Part shown: piece by piece, positions 29,682 through 40,970 of the stretch
Numbering within the stretch: the stretch's first letter is position 1
Layout: every line of letters starts with the position of its first letter
Assembly: GCA_963754065.1 (NCBI GenBank)
Contig: CAVWFH010000004.1
Coordinates: 186,001-250,000, forward strand
DNA from: JALORV01 sp963754065
GTDB taxonomy: Bacteria > Pseudomonadota > Gammaproteobacteria > Burkholderiales > Burkholderiaceae_F
DNA length: 64,000 nucleotides
Direction: 5' to 3'
Made by a program: the position numbers and the translations under genes
Notes under the pieces: generated by a model
Database searches by the model: none
What the model saw: only the letters and a program-made list of their open reading frames with translations
What the model was told of the DNA's origin: nothing

Positions 29682-30097
29682 CAGAACACTCCAAAGAGCT
29701 TGAGCGCCACCAGCACCGTCAGCGGCAGGCTGACACCGAGCACGGCCAGTGCACTGCCGCGCGCAGTCGGCTTGTCCACGCCGATGTGCAAGTCGAGCGC
29801 CAGGTAGCGCAGCCCCGCGATCAGGTGATGAATGAACGCCCACGCGAGGCCGAGCAGGATCAGCCTGGCCAGCCAGTGCGAGGCGAAGTCACTAAGCCGC
29901 GCGTAGCTCAGCTCCGACGTCAGGCTGAGATCGAAAATCCAAAGGATGAACGGCAACGCCAGAAAGAGCGCGGCGCCGCTGATCCGGTGCAGGATCGACA
30001 CGAGGCCGGGCGGGGGCAACCTGTACTGCAGGATCTGCGAAACGTGAATGTTGCGGAATTCAGGGCGGGGCTTGCTTGCGAACGCAGGTGTGGTCAT
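29681..30097 (-). CDS. sdhC: Succinate dehydrogenase cytochrome b556 subunit SdhC
   Basis: 138 residues with the SdhC signature: RPEFRNIHVSQILQYRLPPPGLVSILHRISGAAL, of which SILHRISG is the quinone-site motif, three membrane segments, and the haem-ligand region AFIHHLIAGLRYLALD. First gene of the sdh-gltA operon. It starts 69 bp downstream of the stop of the GntR gene on the same strand, so it may share that transcript or use a promoter in the gap. A TTGACC box (minus strand) lies there, but no strong -10 was seen. Confidence 0.95.
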   Translation of the reverse strand: MTTPAFASKPRPEFRNIHVSQILQYRLPPPGLVSILHRISGAALFLALPFILWIFDLSLTSELSYARLSDFASHWLARLILLGLAWAFIHHLIAGLRYLALDLHIGVDKPTARGSALAVLGVSLPLTVLVALKLFGVF

Positions 30098-30145
30098 GGA
30101 CGATGGTCCGTTATTCGTGCCCTGGATAGGCGCGCTATTTTGAAC

Positions 30146-30168
30146 GATTTGGTGGGGTCAACCAAATC
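30146..30168 (-). other. Stem-loop between the GntR gene and sdhC
   Basis: GATTTGGT (30146-30153) pairs with ACCAAATC (30161-30168) around a 7-nt loop. It overlaps the stop codon of the GntR gene and a TTGACC promoter-like box read on the minus strand. It may be a weak terminator for gntR or an operator half-site pair ahead of sdhC; the sequence does not decide. Confidence 0.4.
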
Positions 30169-30931
30169 ACGACAGTGTGTTGCGGTAGTGATAGTGGTCG
30201 GTGACGTACAGGCCTCGCCGGACTTCGACCGGTCGATCGCCGTACGAGTACGAGATACGCTCTATCAGCAGCAAAGGGGACTTCTCGGCAACGCCGAGCA
30301 GCTGCGCCACATCGCGCTCAGCGCCGACCGCCCGCAACTGCTCCTCGGCGCGAATCATCCGTGTACCGAACTCGGTTTCGAAAAGTCCATAAAGTGGGCC
30401 TCTGTATTCGGACAGGCGCTCGGCCGTCAGCCCTTTGAAGAGCGCGCCGGGCAGCCAGATCTCGTCAAGCACGATCGGGTCGCCGCCAAAGCTCAGAAGG
30501 CGACGCAGGTACACCGCGGCGTCTCCGGTGCGCAGGTCGAGCAGCCGCGCAATGTCGGCTGGCGCGCGAACGCGCCGACATTCGAGGAATCGGCTCTGAG
30601 GGGTTGCGGGTTCGCCACCGTCCGGTACCACGCGCAGAAAACGGAACTGCGCACGCGGTTCGTGATGCGTGGCCACGAAGGTGCCCTTCCCCTGCCGGCG
30701 TACCAGCAGGTTCTCGGCCGCGAGCTCATCGACCGCCTTGCGCACCGTTCCCTGGCTGACCTGGAAACGGGTGGCCAGCTCGATTTCGCTGGGAATGAGT
30801 TCGCCGGGCTTCCACTCCCCCTCGTCAAGGCTGCGCAGCAGCAAGCCCTTGATCTGACGGTACAGCGGCGAGAAAACCGCCGGTCGCGCCACTCGGTCGG
30901 AGTTGTCAGCAGGGAAATCAGCACCGGGCAT
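30167..30931 (-). CDS. GntR family (HutC/UTRA type) transcriptional regulator
   Basis: 254 residues. The N-terminal winged helix is typical of GntR (PGELIPSEIELATRFQVSQGTVRKAVDELAAENLLVRRQGKGTF, about residues 33-80). The C-terminal UTRA ligand-binding domain spans about 95-245 (YLRRLLSFGGDPIVLDEIWLP; SYGDRPVEVRRGLYVTDHYHYRN). Its place between sdhCDAB-gltA and the divergent mdh-prpBCD-acnA run suggests that it controls TCA or methylcitrate genes in response to an organic-acid or acyl ligand. A 12-bp palindrome 52 bp upstream of its start is the likely operator and implies autoregulation. The ligand is unknown. Confidence 0.9.
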   Translation of the reverse strand: MPGADFPADNSDRVARPAVFSPLYRQIKGLLLRSLDEGEWKPGELIPSEIELATRFQVSQGTVRKAVDELAAENLLVRRQGKGTFVATHHEPRAQFRFLRVVPDGGEPATPQSRFLECRRVRAPADIARLLDLRTGDAAVYLRRLLSFGGDPIVLDEIWLPGALFKGLTAERLSEYRGPLYGLFETEFGTRMIRAEEQLRAVGAERDVAQLLGVAEKSPLLLIERISYSYGDRPVEVRRGLYVTDHYHYRNTLS

Positions 30932-31404
30932 GAGTTGCTTTCAGCATAACCGAAAGAGAGATGACGTGGATTAATTCTTCTGTCTTATATAAGATAGTAT
31001 TATTGCTCTCGCTGCCGGGGTCGGTAGCGCCGCCGTTAAGCCACCCTTCGAAGGCATGCGTAAGCGTCTGGATCGTTAATGAGCCGCGTTACTCCGATCA
31101 CCGTCCCGGCTTGCCAGGGTCAGCCACCTCCCGGGCACGATCGCCGCATGGAACTCGGCGCTGCGCGCCGTCGGCGCCGGCCGGGATCACCAACGCCGGG
31201 ATCGCGCCGTACGCGCAACCGGCACGGCACGGCGCGCAACACCCGGCTAGGTCAAGGCGAGCGCGTAACAGCGGCAGTACACTCCTCCGGCTCACGCGCC
31301 GGTGCTTTCGTTCCGGTTAGCACGACGGATTTCACGGTGGCCCTACGGCCGCCGACCTCGCCCGCCATTCTTATCGTCCACCGCATCTCCAGGAGAACAC
31401 TCCC
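30932..31404. other. 473-bp divergent region between the GntR gene and mdh
   Basis: No gene is supported here; the open frames in it have no family features. The GntR-proximal part (30955-31010) is unusually AT-rich and holds the TCTTATATAAGA palindrome. The middle (about 31120-31260) is GC-rich with many short inverted repeats but nothing recognisable. The mdh ribosome-binding site (AGGAGA) is at its right end. Confidence 0.6.
30983..30994. promoter_or_regulatory. Palindromic operator candidate for the GntR regulator
   Basis: TCTTATATAAGA is a perfect 12-bp palindrome in an AT-rich patch of an otherwise GC-rich window, 52 bp from the GntR start and about 410 bp from mdh. GntR dimers bind short palindromes of this kind. 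Imperfect pairing continues two bases further out (CT...AG). Confidence 0.65.
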
Positions 31405-32391
31405 ATGAGCAAAGCTCCCGTACGCGTTGCCGTCACCGGCGCTGCCGGACAAATCGGTTACTCGCTGCTGTTCCGCATCGCCTCCGGAGAAATGCTGGGC
31501 AAGGATCAGCCGGTGGTCCTGCAGCTCCTCGAGATCCCGGACGAGAAGGCACAGAAGGCCCTCAAGGGCGTGATGATGGAACTCGACGACTGCGCATTCC
31601 CGCTGCTCGCCGGCATGGAGGCGTCGAGCGACCCGACGGCCGCGTTCAAGGACACCGAGATCGCGTTGCTGGTCGGCGCACGCCCGCGCGGACCCGGCAT
31701 GGAACGCAAGGACCTGCTTGCAGCCAACGCGCAAATCTTTACGGCGCAAGGAAAGGCGCTGGACAAGTCTGCCAGCCGCAATGTCAAGGTGTTGGTCGTC
31801 GGCAACCCGGCCAACACCAACGCCTACATCGCGATGAAGTCCGCACCGTCCCTGCCCAAGGGCAATTTCACCGCCATGATGCGGCTCGACCACAACCGCG
31901 CGCTGTCGCAGCTCGCGGCCAAGACCGGCAAGCCGGTCGCGTCGATCGAGAAGCTCGTGGTGTGGGGCAACCACTCGCCGACGATGTACCCGGACATCCG
32001 CTTTGCAACGATCGGCGGGCAGCCGGCCACACCGATGGTCGACCCGACCTGGTATCGCGACACCTACATGCCTACCGTAGGCAAGCGCGGCGCGGCGATC
32101 ATCGAGGCGCGCGGCCTGTCTTCGGCCGCCTCTGCGGCTAACGCAGCGATCGACCACATCCGCGACTGGACGCTCGGAACGAACGGCCGCTGGGTAACGA
32201 TGGGTGTGCCGTCCGACGGCAGCTATGGAGTACCGGAAGAGATCATCTACGGCGTCCCGTGCGTCTGCGCCGGCGGCAAGTACGAGGTGGTCAAGGGCCT
32301 GGCCATCGACGAGTTCTCGCGCGGCAAGATGGACAACACCCTCAAGGAACTGATCGAGGAACGCGACGGGGTCAAGCACCTGCTTGGCTGA
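31405..32391 (+). CDS. mdh: Malate dehydrogenase (NAD, LDH-like family)
   Basis: 328 residues of the cytosolic-type malate dehydrogenase: NAD-binding TGAAGQIGYSLLFRIASG, the substrate-binding ARPRGPGMERKDLL loop, VGNPANTNAYI, and the catalytic His in VVWGNHSPTMYPD. It interconverts malate and oxaloacetate. The ATG is preceded by a good AGGAGA site. It starts the rightward run mdh, prpB, prpC, GNAT, prpD, acnA. The gap to prpB is about 40 bp, so they may be cotranscribed. Confidence 0.97.
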   Translation: MSKAPVRVAVTGAAGQIGYSLLFRIASGEMLGKDQPVVLQLLEIPDEKAQKALKGVMMELDDCAFPLLAGMEASSDPTAAFKDTEIALLVGARPRGPGMERKDLLAANAQIFTAQGKALDKSASRNVKVLVVGNPANTNAYIAMKSAPSLPKGNFTAMMRLDHNRALSQLAAKTGKPVASIEKLVVWGNHSPTMYPDIRFATIGGQPATPMVDPTWYRDTYMPTVGKRGAAIIEARGLSSAASAANAAIDHIRDWTLGTNGRWVTMGVPSDGSYGVPEEIIYGVPCVCAGGKYEVVKGLAIDEFSRGKMDNTLKELIEERDGVKHLLG

Positions 32392-32433
32392 GCCCGACAT
32401 GGCGACAATCGCAGCCCGTAAGGAGAAATGCCG

Positions 32434-33315
32434 ATGAGTTCGTCCGCGGGGGCCCGCTTTCGCGAGGCACTGCAACAGGAACGTCCGCTGCAGATCGTCG
32501 GCACCATCATCGCCAACCACGCACTGATGGCGCGGCACGTCGGCTACCGCGCCATCTACCTGTCAGGTGGCGGTGTGGCTGCCGGTTCGCTCGGCATGCC
32601 GGACCTGGGCATCAATACGCTCGACGACGTCCTCACCGACACGCGCCGCATCACCGACGTGTGTGACCTGCCGCTGCTGGTCGACATCGACACCGGCTTC
32701 GGCCCCAGTGCTTTCAACATCGCCCGCACGGTCAAGTCGTTGATCAAGGCCGGCGCCGCCGCCTGCCATATCGAGGACCAGGTAGGAGCCAAGCGTTGCG
32801 GTCATCGGCCGGGCAAGGAAATCGTCACGACCGACGAGATGGTCGACCGCGTCAGGGCGGCTGCCGATGCGAAGACCGATTCCTCCTTCTTCCTCATCGC
32901 GCGCACCGATGCCATCGCAGTCGAGGGCATCGATCGTGCGATCGAGCGCGCTATGGCATGCGTCGAGGCCGGCGCCGACGGCATCTTCGCGGAGGCTGCC
33001 CAGGACCTAGCCACCTACCGACGCTTTGTGGACGCAGTGAAGGTGCCGGTGCTCGCGAACATCACCGAGTTCGGCGCGACGCCGCTGTTCACGGTCAAGG
33101 AGCTCGGCGACGCCGGGGCGGCGATGGTGCTGTATCCGCTGTCGGCGTTCCGCGCGATGAACAAGGCGGCCCTCAACGTCTACACGACGCTGCGCCGCGA
33201 CGGCACGCAGCAGGGCGTCGTCGAGACGATGCAGACACGCATGGAACTGTATGACGTGATCGGCTACCAGGCGTACGAGGATCGACTCGATCAGCTGTTT
33301 GCAAAGCGGAAGTAG
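32434..33315 (+). CDS. prpB: 2-methylisocitrate lyase
   Basis: About 293 residues of the isocitrate lyase/PEP mutase superfamily. The family core is VGTIIANHALMA near the start, the substrate-binding YLSGGGVAAGSLGMPD, DIDTGFG, and the active-site KRCGHRPGK motif. It cleaves 2-methylisocitrate to pyruvate and succinate, the last step of propionyl-CoA oxidation. Two ATGs occur in AGGAGAAATGCCGATG. The second (32434) is 8 nt from the GGAG and begins the conserved MSSSAGARF, so it is preferred over 32428. Confidence 0.95.
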   Translation: MSSSAGARFREALQQERPLQIVGTIIANHALMARHVGYRAIYLSGGGVAAGSLGMPDLGINTLDDVLTDTRRITDVCDLPLLVDIDTGFGPSAFNIARTVKSLIKAGAAACHIEDQVGAKRCGHRPGKEIVTTDEMVDRVRAAADAKTDSSFFLIARTDAIAVEGIDRAIERAMACVEAGADGIFAEAAQDLATYRRFVDAVKVPVLANITEFGATPLFTVKELGDAGAAMVLYPLSAFRAMNKAALNVYTTLRRDGTQQGVVETMQTRMELYDVIGYQAYEDRLDQLFAKRK

Positions 33316-33366
33316 GCCTTGCCTCGACGCATGGCCGATACAGAACACGCGAACTGAGGAGGACAG

Positions 33367-34524
33367 ATGAACGACACACCCGCCCCTGAGGCGCCCAAGG
33401 CGAAGAAATCCGTGGCCTTGTCCGGAGTGGTGGCCGGAAATACGGCGCTTTGCACCGTCGGCCGCACCGGCAACGACCTGCACTACCGCGGCTACGACAT
33501 CCTCGACATTGCGGACACCTGCGAGTTCGAGGAAATAGCGCACCTGCTGGTGCACGGCAAGCTGCCGAACCGCGCCGAGCTGGCTGCCTACAAGACCAAG
33601 CTGATCTCGCTGCGCGGCCTGCCGGCCAACGTCAAGGCGGCACTCGAGTGGCTGCCGGCGTCGAGCCATCCGATGGACGTGATGCGCACGGGCGTGTCGG
33701 CGCTCGGCTGCGTGCTGCCCGAGAAGGACGACCACAACGTCCCCGGCGCCAAGGACATCGCCGACCGCCTGATGGCTTCGCTGGGATCGATGCTGCTCTA
33801 CTGGTACCACTACAGCATCAACGGCCGGCGCATCGAAGTCGAAACCGACGACGACACGATCGGTGGGCACTTCCTGCATCTGCTGCACGGGCGGCCCCCG
33901 AGCGAACTGTGGGTCAAGGCGATGCACACCTCGCTGATCCTGTACGCCGAGCACGAGTTCAATGCCTCGACGTTCACCGCGCGCGTGATCGCGGGGACAG
34001 GCTCGGACTTCTATTCGGCGATCGCAGGTGCGATCGGCGCCCTGCGCGGACCCAAGCACGGCGGCGCCAACGAGGTCGCCTTCGAGATCCAGAAGCGCTA
34101 CGAGACCCCGGACGAGGCCGAGGCTGACATTCGCCGCCGCGTCGAAGCCAGGGAAGTAGTCATCGGGTTCGGGCATCCGGTGTACACCGTCTCCGATCCG
34201 CGCAACAAGGTGATCAAGGAAGTCGCGCGCGCACTGTCGAAAGATGCCGGCAACATGAAGATGTTCGGCATCGGCGAGCGACTCGAAGCCGTGATGTGGG
34301 ACGCCAAGAAGATGTTTCCGAATCTCGACTGGTTCAGCGCCGTCAGCTACCACATGCTGGGCGTTCCCACGTCCATGTTCACGCCGCTTTTCGTCATCTC
34401 GCGCACCAGCGGCTGGAGCGCGCACATCATCGAGCAGCGCCTCGACAACAAGATCATCCGCCCCAGCGCTAATTACATAGGCCCGGAAGATCTGAAGTTC
34501 GTTCCGCTGGCGAAGCGGGCCTGA
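33367..34524 (+). CDS. prpC: 2-methylcitrate synthase
   Basis: 385 residues of the citrate synthase superfamily, shorter than GltA and of the PrpC type: KSVALSGVVAGNTALCTVGR near the start, LHYRGYDILDIA, the catalytic YAEHEFNASTFTARV and GFGHPVYTVSDPRN motifs, and PKHGGANEVAFEI. It condenses propionyl-CoA with oxaloacetate. It follows prpB with a 51-bp gap, has GAGGAGGACAG before the ATG, and its TGA overlaps the ATG of the GNAT gene. Confidence 0.96.
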   Translation: MNDTPAPEAPKAKKSVALSGVVAGNTALCTVGRTGNDLHYRGYDILDIADTCEFEEIAHLLVHGKLPNRAELAAYKTKLISLRGLPANVKAALEWLPASSHPMDVMRTGVSALGCVLPEKDDHNVPGAKDIADRLMASLGSMLLYWYHYSINGRRIEVETDDDTIGGHFLHLLHGRPPSELWVKAMHTSLILYAEHEFNASTFTARVIAGTGSDFYSAIAGAIGALRGPKHGGANEVAFEIQKRYETPDEAEADIRRRVEAREVVIGFGHPVYTVSDPRNKVIKEVARALSKDAGNMKMFGIGERLEAVMWDAKKMFPNLDWFSAVSYHMLGVPTSMFTPLFVISRTSGWSAHIIEQRLDNKIIRPSANYIGPEDLKFVPLAKRA

Positions 34525-35006
34525 TGGCTGAAGTAACGCTCAACGGCCTGACGGTGCGCCGCGCGCAGCGTGCCGACCTGCCACGCCTGCTCGAACTGCT
34601 AGCCGACGACGAACTCGGCAAGAATCGCGAAGGCGTCGGCAGCGACGATCCCGCGTACATACGGGCGTTCGATGCGATCGACCGCGATCCGAACCAGAGC
34701 CTGCTGCTCGCCGAACTCGATGGCCGAGTCGTGGGAATGCTGCAGGTCACGTTCATACCCGGCCTGAGCCGACGCGGCGCCTGGCGCGCCAACATCGAGG
34801 CAGTCCGAGTTGACAGCAGCGTGCGCCGGCGCGGCATCGGCGGATGGCTGGTGTCGCGCGCGCTCGACAACGCGCGCAAGCGCGGCTGTCGACTCGCTCA
34901 ACTGACCAGCGACGGGCGGCGCACCGAGGCCCATCGCTTCTATGAGCGCCTCGGGTTCACCGACTCGCATATCGGCTACAAGCTGTTACTGGAAAACGCC
35001 GAGTGA
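34524..35006 (+). CDS. GNAT family N-acetyltransferase
   Basis: 160 residues with the GNAT fold. The acetyl-CoA-binding V-x-SSVRRRGIGGWLV loop sits at about residues 93-110, followed by ALDNARKRGC and the terminal AHRFYERLGF. The ATG overlaps the TGA of prpC (ATGA), so it is translated with the methylcitrate genes and then followed by prpD after 69 bp. Substrate is unknown. A link to lysine acetylation or acyl-CoA control of the neighbouring enzymes is only a guess from location. Confidence 0.88.
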   Translation: MAEVTLNGLTVRRAQRADLPRLLELLADDELGKNREGVGSDDPAYIRAFDAIDRDPNQSLLLAELDGRVVGMLQVTFIPGLSRRGAWRANIEAVRVDSSVRRRGIGGWLVSRALDNARKRGCRLAQLTSDGRRTEAHRFYERLGFTDSHIGYKLLLENAE

Positions 35007-35075
35007 GCCCTCCGACCCTCGCGCGAACCGATCTCAACACCTGATCCATCAAAGTTCAGAAAGGAACGACCCGAC

Positions 35076-36527
35076 ATGGGCAGCCACATCAGCAACGTCC
35101 GCCCGAAGCCTGACAAGGTTCTCGTCGACATCGCCGACTACGTCCTGAAGTACAAGATCAAGAGCAAGGAGGCGATCGACACCGCGCGCTACTGCCTGAT
35201 GGACACGCTCGGCTGCGGCTTCGAGGCGCTCGAGTATCCGGCCTGTACCAAGATGCTTGGCCCCGTCGTGCAAGGCACGGTCGTGCCGAACGGCGCGAAG
35301 GTTCCGGGGACGTCGTTCCAGATGGATCCGGTGAAGTCGGCATTCGACATCGGCGCGATGATCCGCTGGCTCGACTTCAACGACACGTGGCTCGCGGCCG
35401 AATGGGGCCATCCGTCGGATAACCTGGGCGGCATTCTCGCGACCGCCGACTGGCTGAGCCGCAATGCGGTCGCCGCCGGCAAGAAACCGCTCACGGTGGC
35501 CGACGTGCTGGTCGCGATGGTCAAGGCACACGAGATCCAGGGCTGCATCGCGCTGGAGAATTCCTTTAACAAGGTTGGCCTCGACCACGTAGTTCTGGTG
35601 AAGGTAGCCAGTACGGCAGTCGTCGCCCAGATGCTGGGGCTCACGCGCGACGAGATCATCAACGCCGTGTCGCTGGCCTGGGTCGACGGCCAGTCGCTGC
35701 GCACCTACCGCCATGCGCCCAATACGGGCTCGCGCAAGAGCTGGGCCGCGGGCGATGCCACCAGCCGTGCCGTGCGCCTGGCGCTGATCGCCAGGACCGG
35801 CGAGATGGGCTATCCCTCGGTGCTGAGCGCCAAGGGCTGGGGTTTCTACGACGTGCTGTTCAAGGGCAACGAGTTCAAATTCCAGCGACCCTACGGCAGC
35901 TACGTCATGGAAAACGTGCTCTTCAAGATCAGCTTCCCGGCCGAGTTCCACTCGCAGACTGCAGTGGAGGCCGCGATGACAATCCACGGCGAGCTGAAGA
36001 AACTCGGCAAGTCGGAAAAAGACATCAAGAAGATCACGATCCGCACGCACGAGGCGTGCATCCGCATCATCGACAAGAAGGGGCCGCTCAACAATCCGGC
36101 CGACCGCGACCACTGCATCCAGTACATGGTGGCGGTGCCGATCATCTTCGGGCGCCTCACGGCATCGGACTACGAGGACAACGTGGCCTCGGATCCGCGC
36201 ATCGATGCATTGCGCGACAGGATCGAGTGCGTCGAGGACAAGGCGTTCACGAAGGACTACCACGACCCGAGCAAGCGCTCGATCGCCAACGCGCTGACGG
36301 TCGAGTTCATTGACGGCAAGAAGTTGAAGGAAATCGTCGTCGAGTACCCGATCGGCCACAAGCGCCGCCGCAAGGAAGGCATGCCAGTGCTGGTTGCCAA
36401 GTTCCAGACCAACCTGTCACGGGTCTTCCCGTCGAAGCAGGCGGCTGCGATCCTCGACCTGTGCCTGGACGCGAAACGGCTCGACGCCACCCCTGTCAAT
36501 GAATTCGTCGACCTGATGGTCATCTAG
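35076..36527 (+). CDS. prpD: 2-methylcitrate dehydratase
   Basis: 483 residues of the MmgE/PrpD family, with RPKPDKVLVDIADYVL at the start, DTLGCGFEAL, the active-site region IRWLDFNDTWLAAEWGHPSDNLG, and AWVDGQSLRTYRHAPNTGSRKSWAAGDA. It dehydrates 2-methylcitrate to 2-methylaconitate. AAAGGA lies 9 nt before the ATG. No prpF or acnD is present; the adjacent acnA presumably hydrates 2-methylaconitate. It belongs to the run mdh-prpB-prpC-GNAT-prpD-acnA. Confidence 0.95.
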   Translation: MGSHISNVRPKPDKVLVDIADYVLKYKIKSKEAIDTARYCLMDTLGCGFEALEYPACTKMLGPVVQGTVVPNGAKVPGTSFQMDPVKSAFDIGAMIRWLDFNDTWLAAEWGHPSDNLGGILATADWLSRNAVAAGKKPLTVADVLVAMVKAHEIQGCIALENSFNKVGLDHVVLVKVASTAVVAQMLGLTRDEIINAVSLAWVDGQSLRTYRHAPNTGSRKSWAAGDATSRAVRLALIARTGEMGYPSVLSAKGWGFYDVLFKGNEFKFQRPYGSYVMENVLFKISFPAEFHSQTAVEAAMTIHGELKKLGKSEKDIKKITIRTHEACIRIIDKKGPLNNPADRDHCIQYMVAVPIIFGRLTASDYEDNVASDPRIDALRDRIECVEDKAFTKDYHDPSKRSIANALTVEFIDGKKLKEIVVEYPIGHKRRRKEGMPVLVAKFQTNLSRVFPSKQAAAILDLCLDAKRLDATPVNEFVDLMVI

Positions 36528-36553
36528 CAGTTCACCGACTCCGAGGCCCTCCC

Positions 36554-39343
<2,790 letters not shown>

Positions 39344-39370
<27 letters not shown>

Positions 39371-39612
39371 GAACACGGCAGGTGCCTGCATACTTTGAAC
39401 GCCTTGCGAACGCGCGGCCCGGTTCTCAGGCAGATACTCGCCGCCTGAGAACACGGCAGGTGCCTGCTTGCTTTGAACGCCACGCGGCCGCGCTACGTGG
39501 TTCTCAGGCAGCTACTCGCAGACTGAGAACACGGCAGGTGTCTGCACACATTGAACGCCGCGCGACCGCGCGGCGCGGCTCTCATGCAGCTGCGCTCTGC
39601 CTGCATACACGT
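39344..39612. repeat. Tandem repeat, period 78 bp, 3.4 copies, starting inside acnA
   Basis: Units begin at about 39344, 39422, 39500 and 39578 (last one partial), exactly 78 bp apart. Each starts GTTCTCAGGCAG, continues to CTGAGAACACGGCAGGTG and then TTTGAACGCC, and ends in a variable GC-rich stretch. The first copy contains the last codons and TGA of acnA. Each unit has an inverted repeat at its head (best in copy 1: 13-bp perfect arms GTTCTCAGGCAGC and GCTGCCTGAGAAC) and a smaller one, GCAGG-TG-CCTGC. The copies look like duplications of the acnA terminator region. Confidence 0.85.
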
Positions 39613-39613
39613 C

Positions 39614-39754
39614 ATGACCGAAAAAGCAGAACCATCCGTTGAACCCGCCATCGTGACCCGCGGCGACGCTCCGGGTCGCTGGCCGAGCGCGATTCCGCTG
39701 CTGATGCTCTCCCTGCTCGGCTTGATGCTGCTGCACTCCTGCGTGCCGCGCTGA
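39614..39754 (+). CDS. Small hypothetical membrane protein
   Basis: A possible 46-residue protein starting with ATG at 39614: a polar N-terminus (MTEKAEPSVEPAIVTRGD) and one hydrophobic segment (IPLLMLSLLGLMLLHSC) near the end. No family is recognised and no strong ribosome-binding site is visible. The longer open frame that includes it passes through the 78-bp repeats and is not believed. It may not be a gene. Confidence 0.3.
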   Translation: MTEKAEPSVEPAIVTRGDAPGRWPSAIPLLMLSLLGLMLLHSCVPR

Positions 39755-39833
39755 GACAAGTTTTGGCCGCATCGGCCGGTTCTCGCGGCAATGGCCTGTG
39801 CTAGCCTGCCGCGGCCTGACCAATGGCCCGAGC

Positions 39834-40970
39834 ATGCCTGCCGAACCTGCGCACCCTTCCACACCGCCCGGTGCGCGCCTCGACACTGGCGCGGGCACCG
39901 TGCTGCACCTGACCGGTGCCTGGCGACTGGGCGCCCTACCCGATATTGTCGACTCACTGGAGGTGCTGAGCCTGCCGCCGCAGATCTCGATCGACGGCAG
40001 CGCCGTGACGGAGATCGACACCGCCGCCGCCCTCGCACTCCTCGATCACCTGCAGCGTTCCGGAATCGACGCGAGTTCAGTGGAGCTCTCAGGTTTCGCA
40101 CCGAACGAAGCACGCATCGTCGAGCAAGTGCGTCGGCGACTCGCCGAGATCAATGCGCCGGTCCCGCGGCACCGCCACCGACTGCTCGCGCAGATCGGGC
40201 GGCACACGCTCAACATACGTGACCTCGTCGCCGGGCACCTGACCTACGTGGGGATGGTCTTCGACGGATTGTTCCGAGGCGCGCTGTCCCCGACCGAGGT
40301 AAGGACGCGGGAACTGACCGTACAGCTCGAGCAGGTGTGCCTCAACGCGATCCCGGTGGTGTCGCTGGTCACGCTGCTGATCGGCGTCGTGGTCGCGTAC
40401 CTGCTCGGGCTGCAGGCCGAGCAATATGGCGCGAATATCTTCGTGGTCGATGGCGTCGGCATCGGCGCCACGCGCGAGTTTGCCCCGATCATCGTGGCGG
40501 TCATCGTCGCCGGCCGCTCAGGCGCCGCCTTCACTGCCCAGCTCGGATCGATGCGGCTGAACGAGGAGACCGATGCAATCCGCACGCTGGGACTGTCCCC
40601 GCTCGACGTGCTGGTCATGCCGCGCGTGTTTGCGCTGATGATCGCACTGCCGCTGCTCGTGTTCGTCGGCGACCTGATGAGCTTGGTCGGCGCCATGCTG
40701 ATCGCCGGGCCGATGCTCGACATCACGCCCACCACCTTCCTCGCACGTCTGCAGGACAACCTGGCCATCAAGCATGTCTACGTCGGGCTGGTCAAGGCGC
40801 CGGTCTTCGCGCTGGTCATTGCGACGATCGGCTGCCGGATGGGAATGATGGTCGAGCGCGACACGCGTGCGCTCGGGATGGCGACCACATCGACCGTAGT
40901 CCAGAGCATCGTCGCCGTGATACTGCTCGATGCGGCCTTTGCGGTGCTGTTCCAGGAACTCGGGATCTGA
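39834..40970 (+). CDS. MlaE-family lipid ABC transporter permease with N-terminal STAS domain
   Basis: About 378 residues. The first ~110 form a STAS-like domain (LHLTGAWRLGALPDIVDSL; ISIDGSAVTEIDTAAALAL). The rest is the MlaE/YrbE permease with 5-6 membrane helices and the typical GVVVAYLLGLQAEQYGA, GREFAPI-like ATREFAPIIVAVIVAGRSGAA and MRLNEETDAIRTLG, which contacts the ATPase. It moves lipids across the inner membrane with the MCE protein. A GTG at 39798 is an alternative start; neither has a clear ribosome-binding site. The stop overlaps the ATG of the ATPase gene. Fused STAS replaces a separate MlaB. Confidence 0.9.
   Translation: MPAEPAHPSTPPGARLDTGAGTVLHLTGAWRLGALPDIVDSLEVLSLPPQISIDGSAVTEIDTAAALALLDHLQRSGIDASSVELSGFAPNEARIVEQVRRRLAEINAPVPRHRHRLLAQIGRHTLNIRDLVAGHLTYVGMVFDGLFRGALSPTEVRTRELTVQLEQVCLNAIPVVSLVTLLIGVVVAYLLGLQAEQYGANIFVVDGVGIGATREFAPIIVAVIVAGRSGAAFTAQLGSMRLNEETDAIRTLGLSPLDVLVMPRVFALMIALPLLVFVGDLMSLVGAMLIAGPMLDITPTTFLARLQDNLAIKHVYVGLVKAPVFALVIATIGCRMGMMVERDTRALGMATTSTVVQSIVAVILLDAAFAVLFQELGI

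Noticed and set aside
39382..39642. Repeat-containing open frame coding a 26-residue periodic peptide
   Set aside because: The periodicity comes from the 78-bp DNA repeat. Composition is Arg/Ala-rich, there is no ribosome-binding site, and it begins within the duplicated acnA end.
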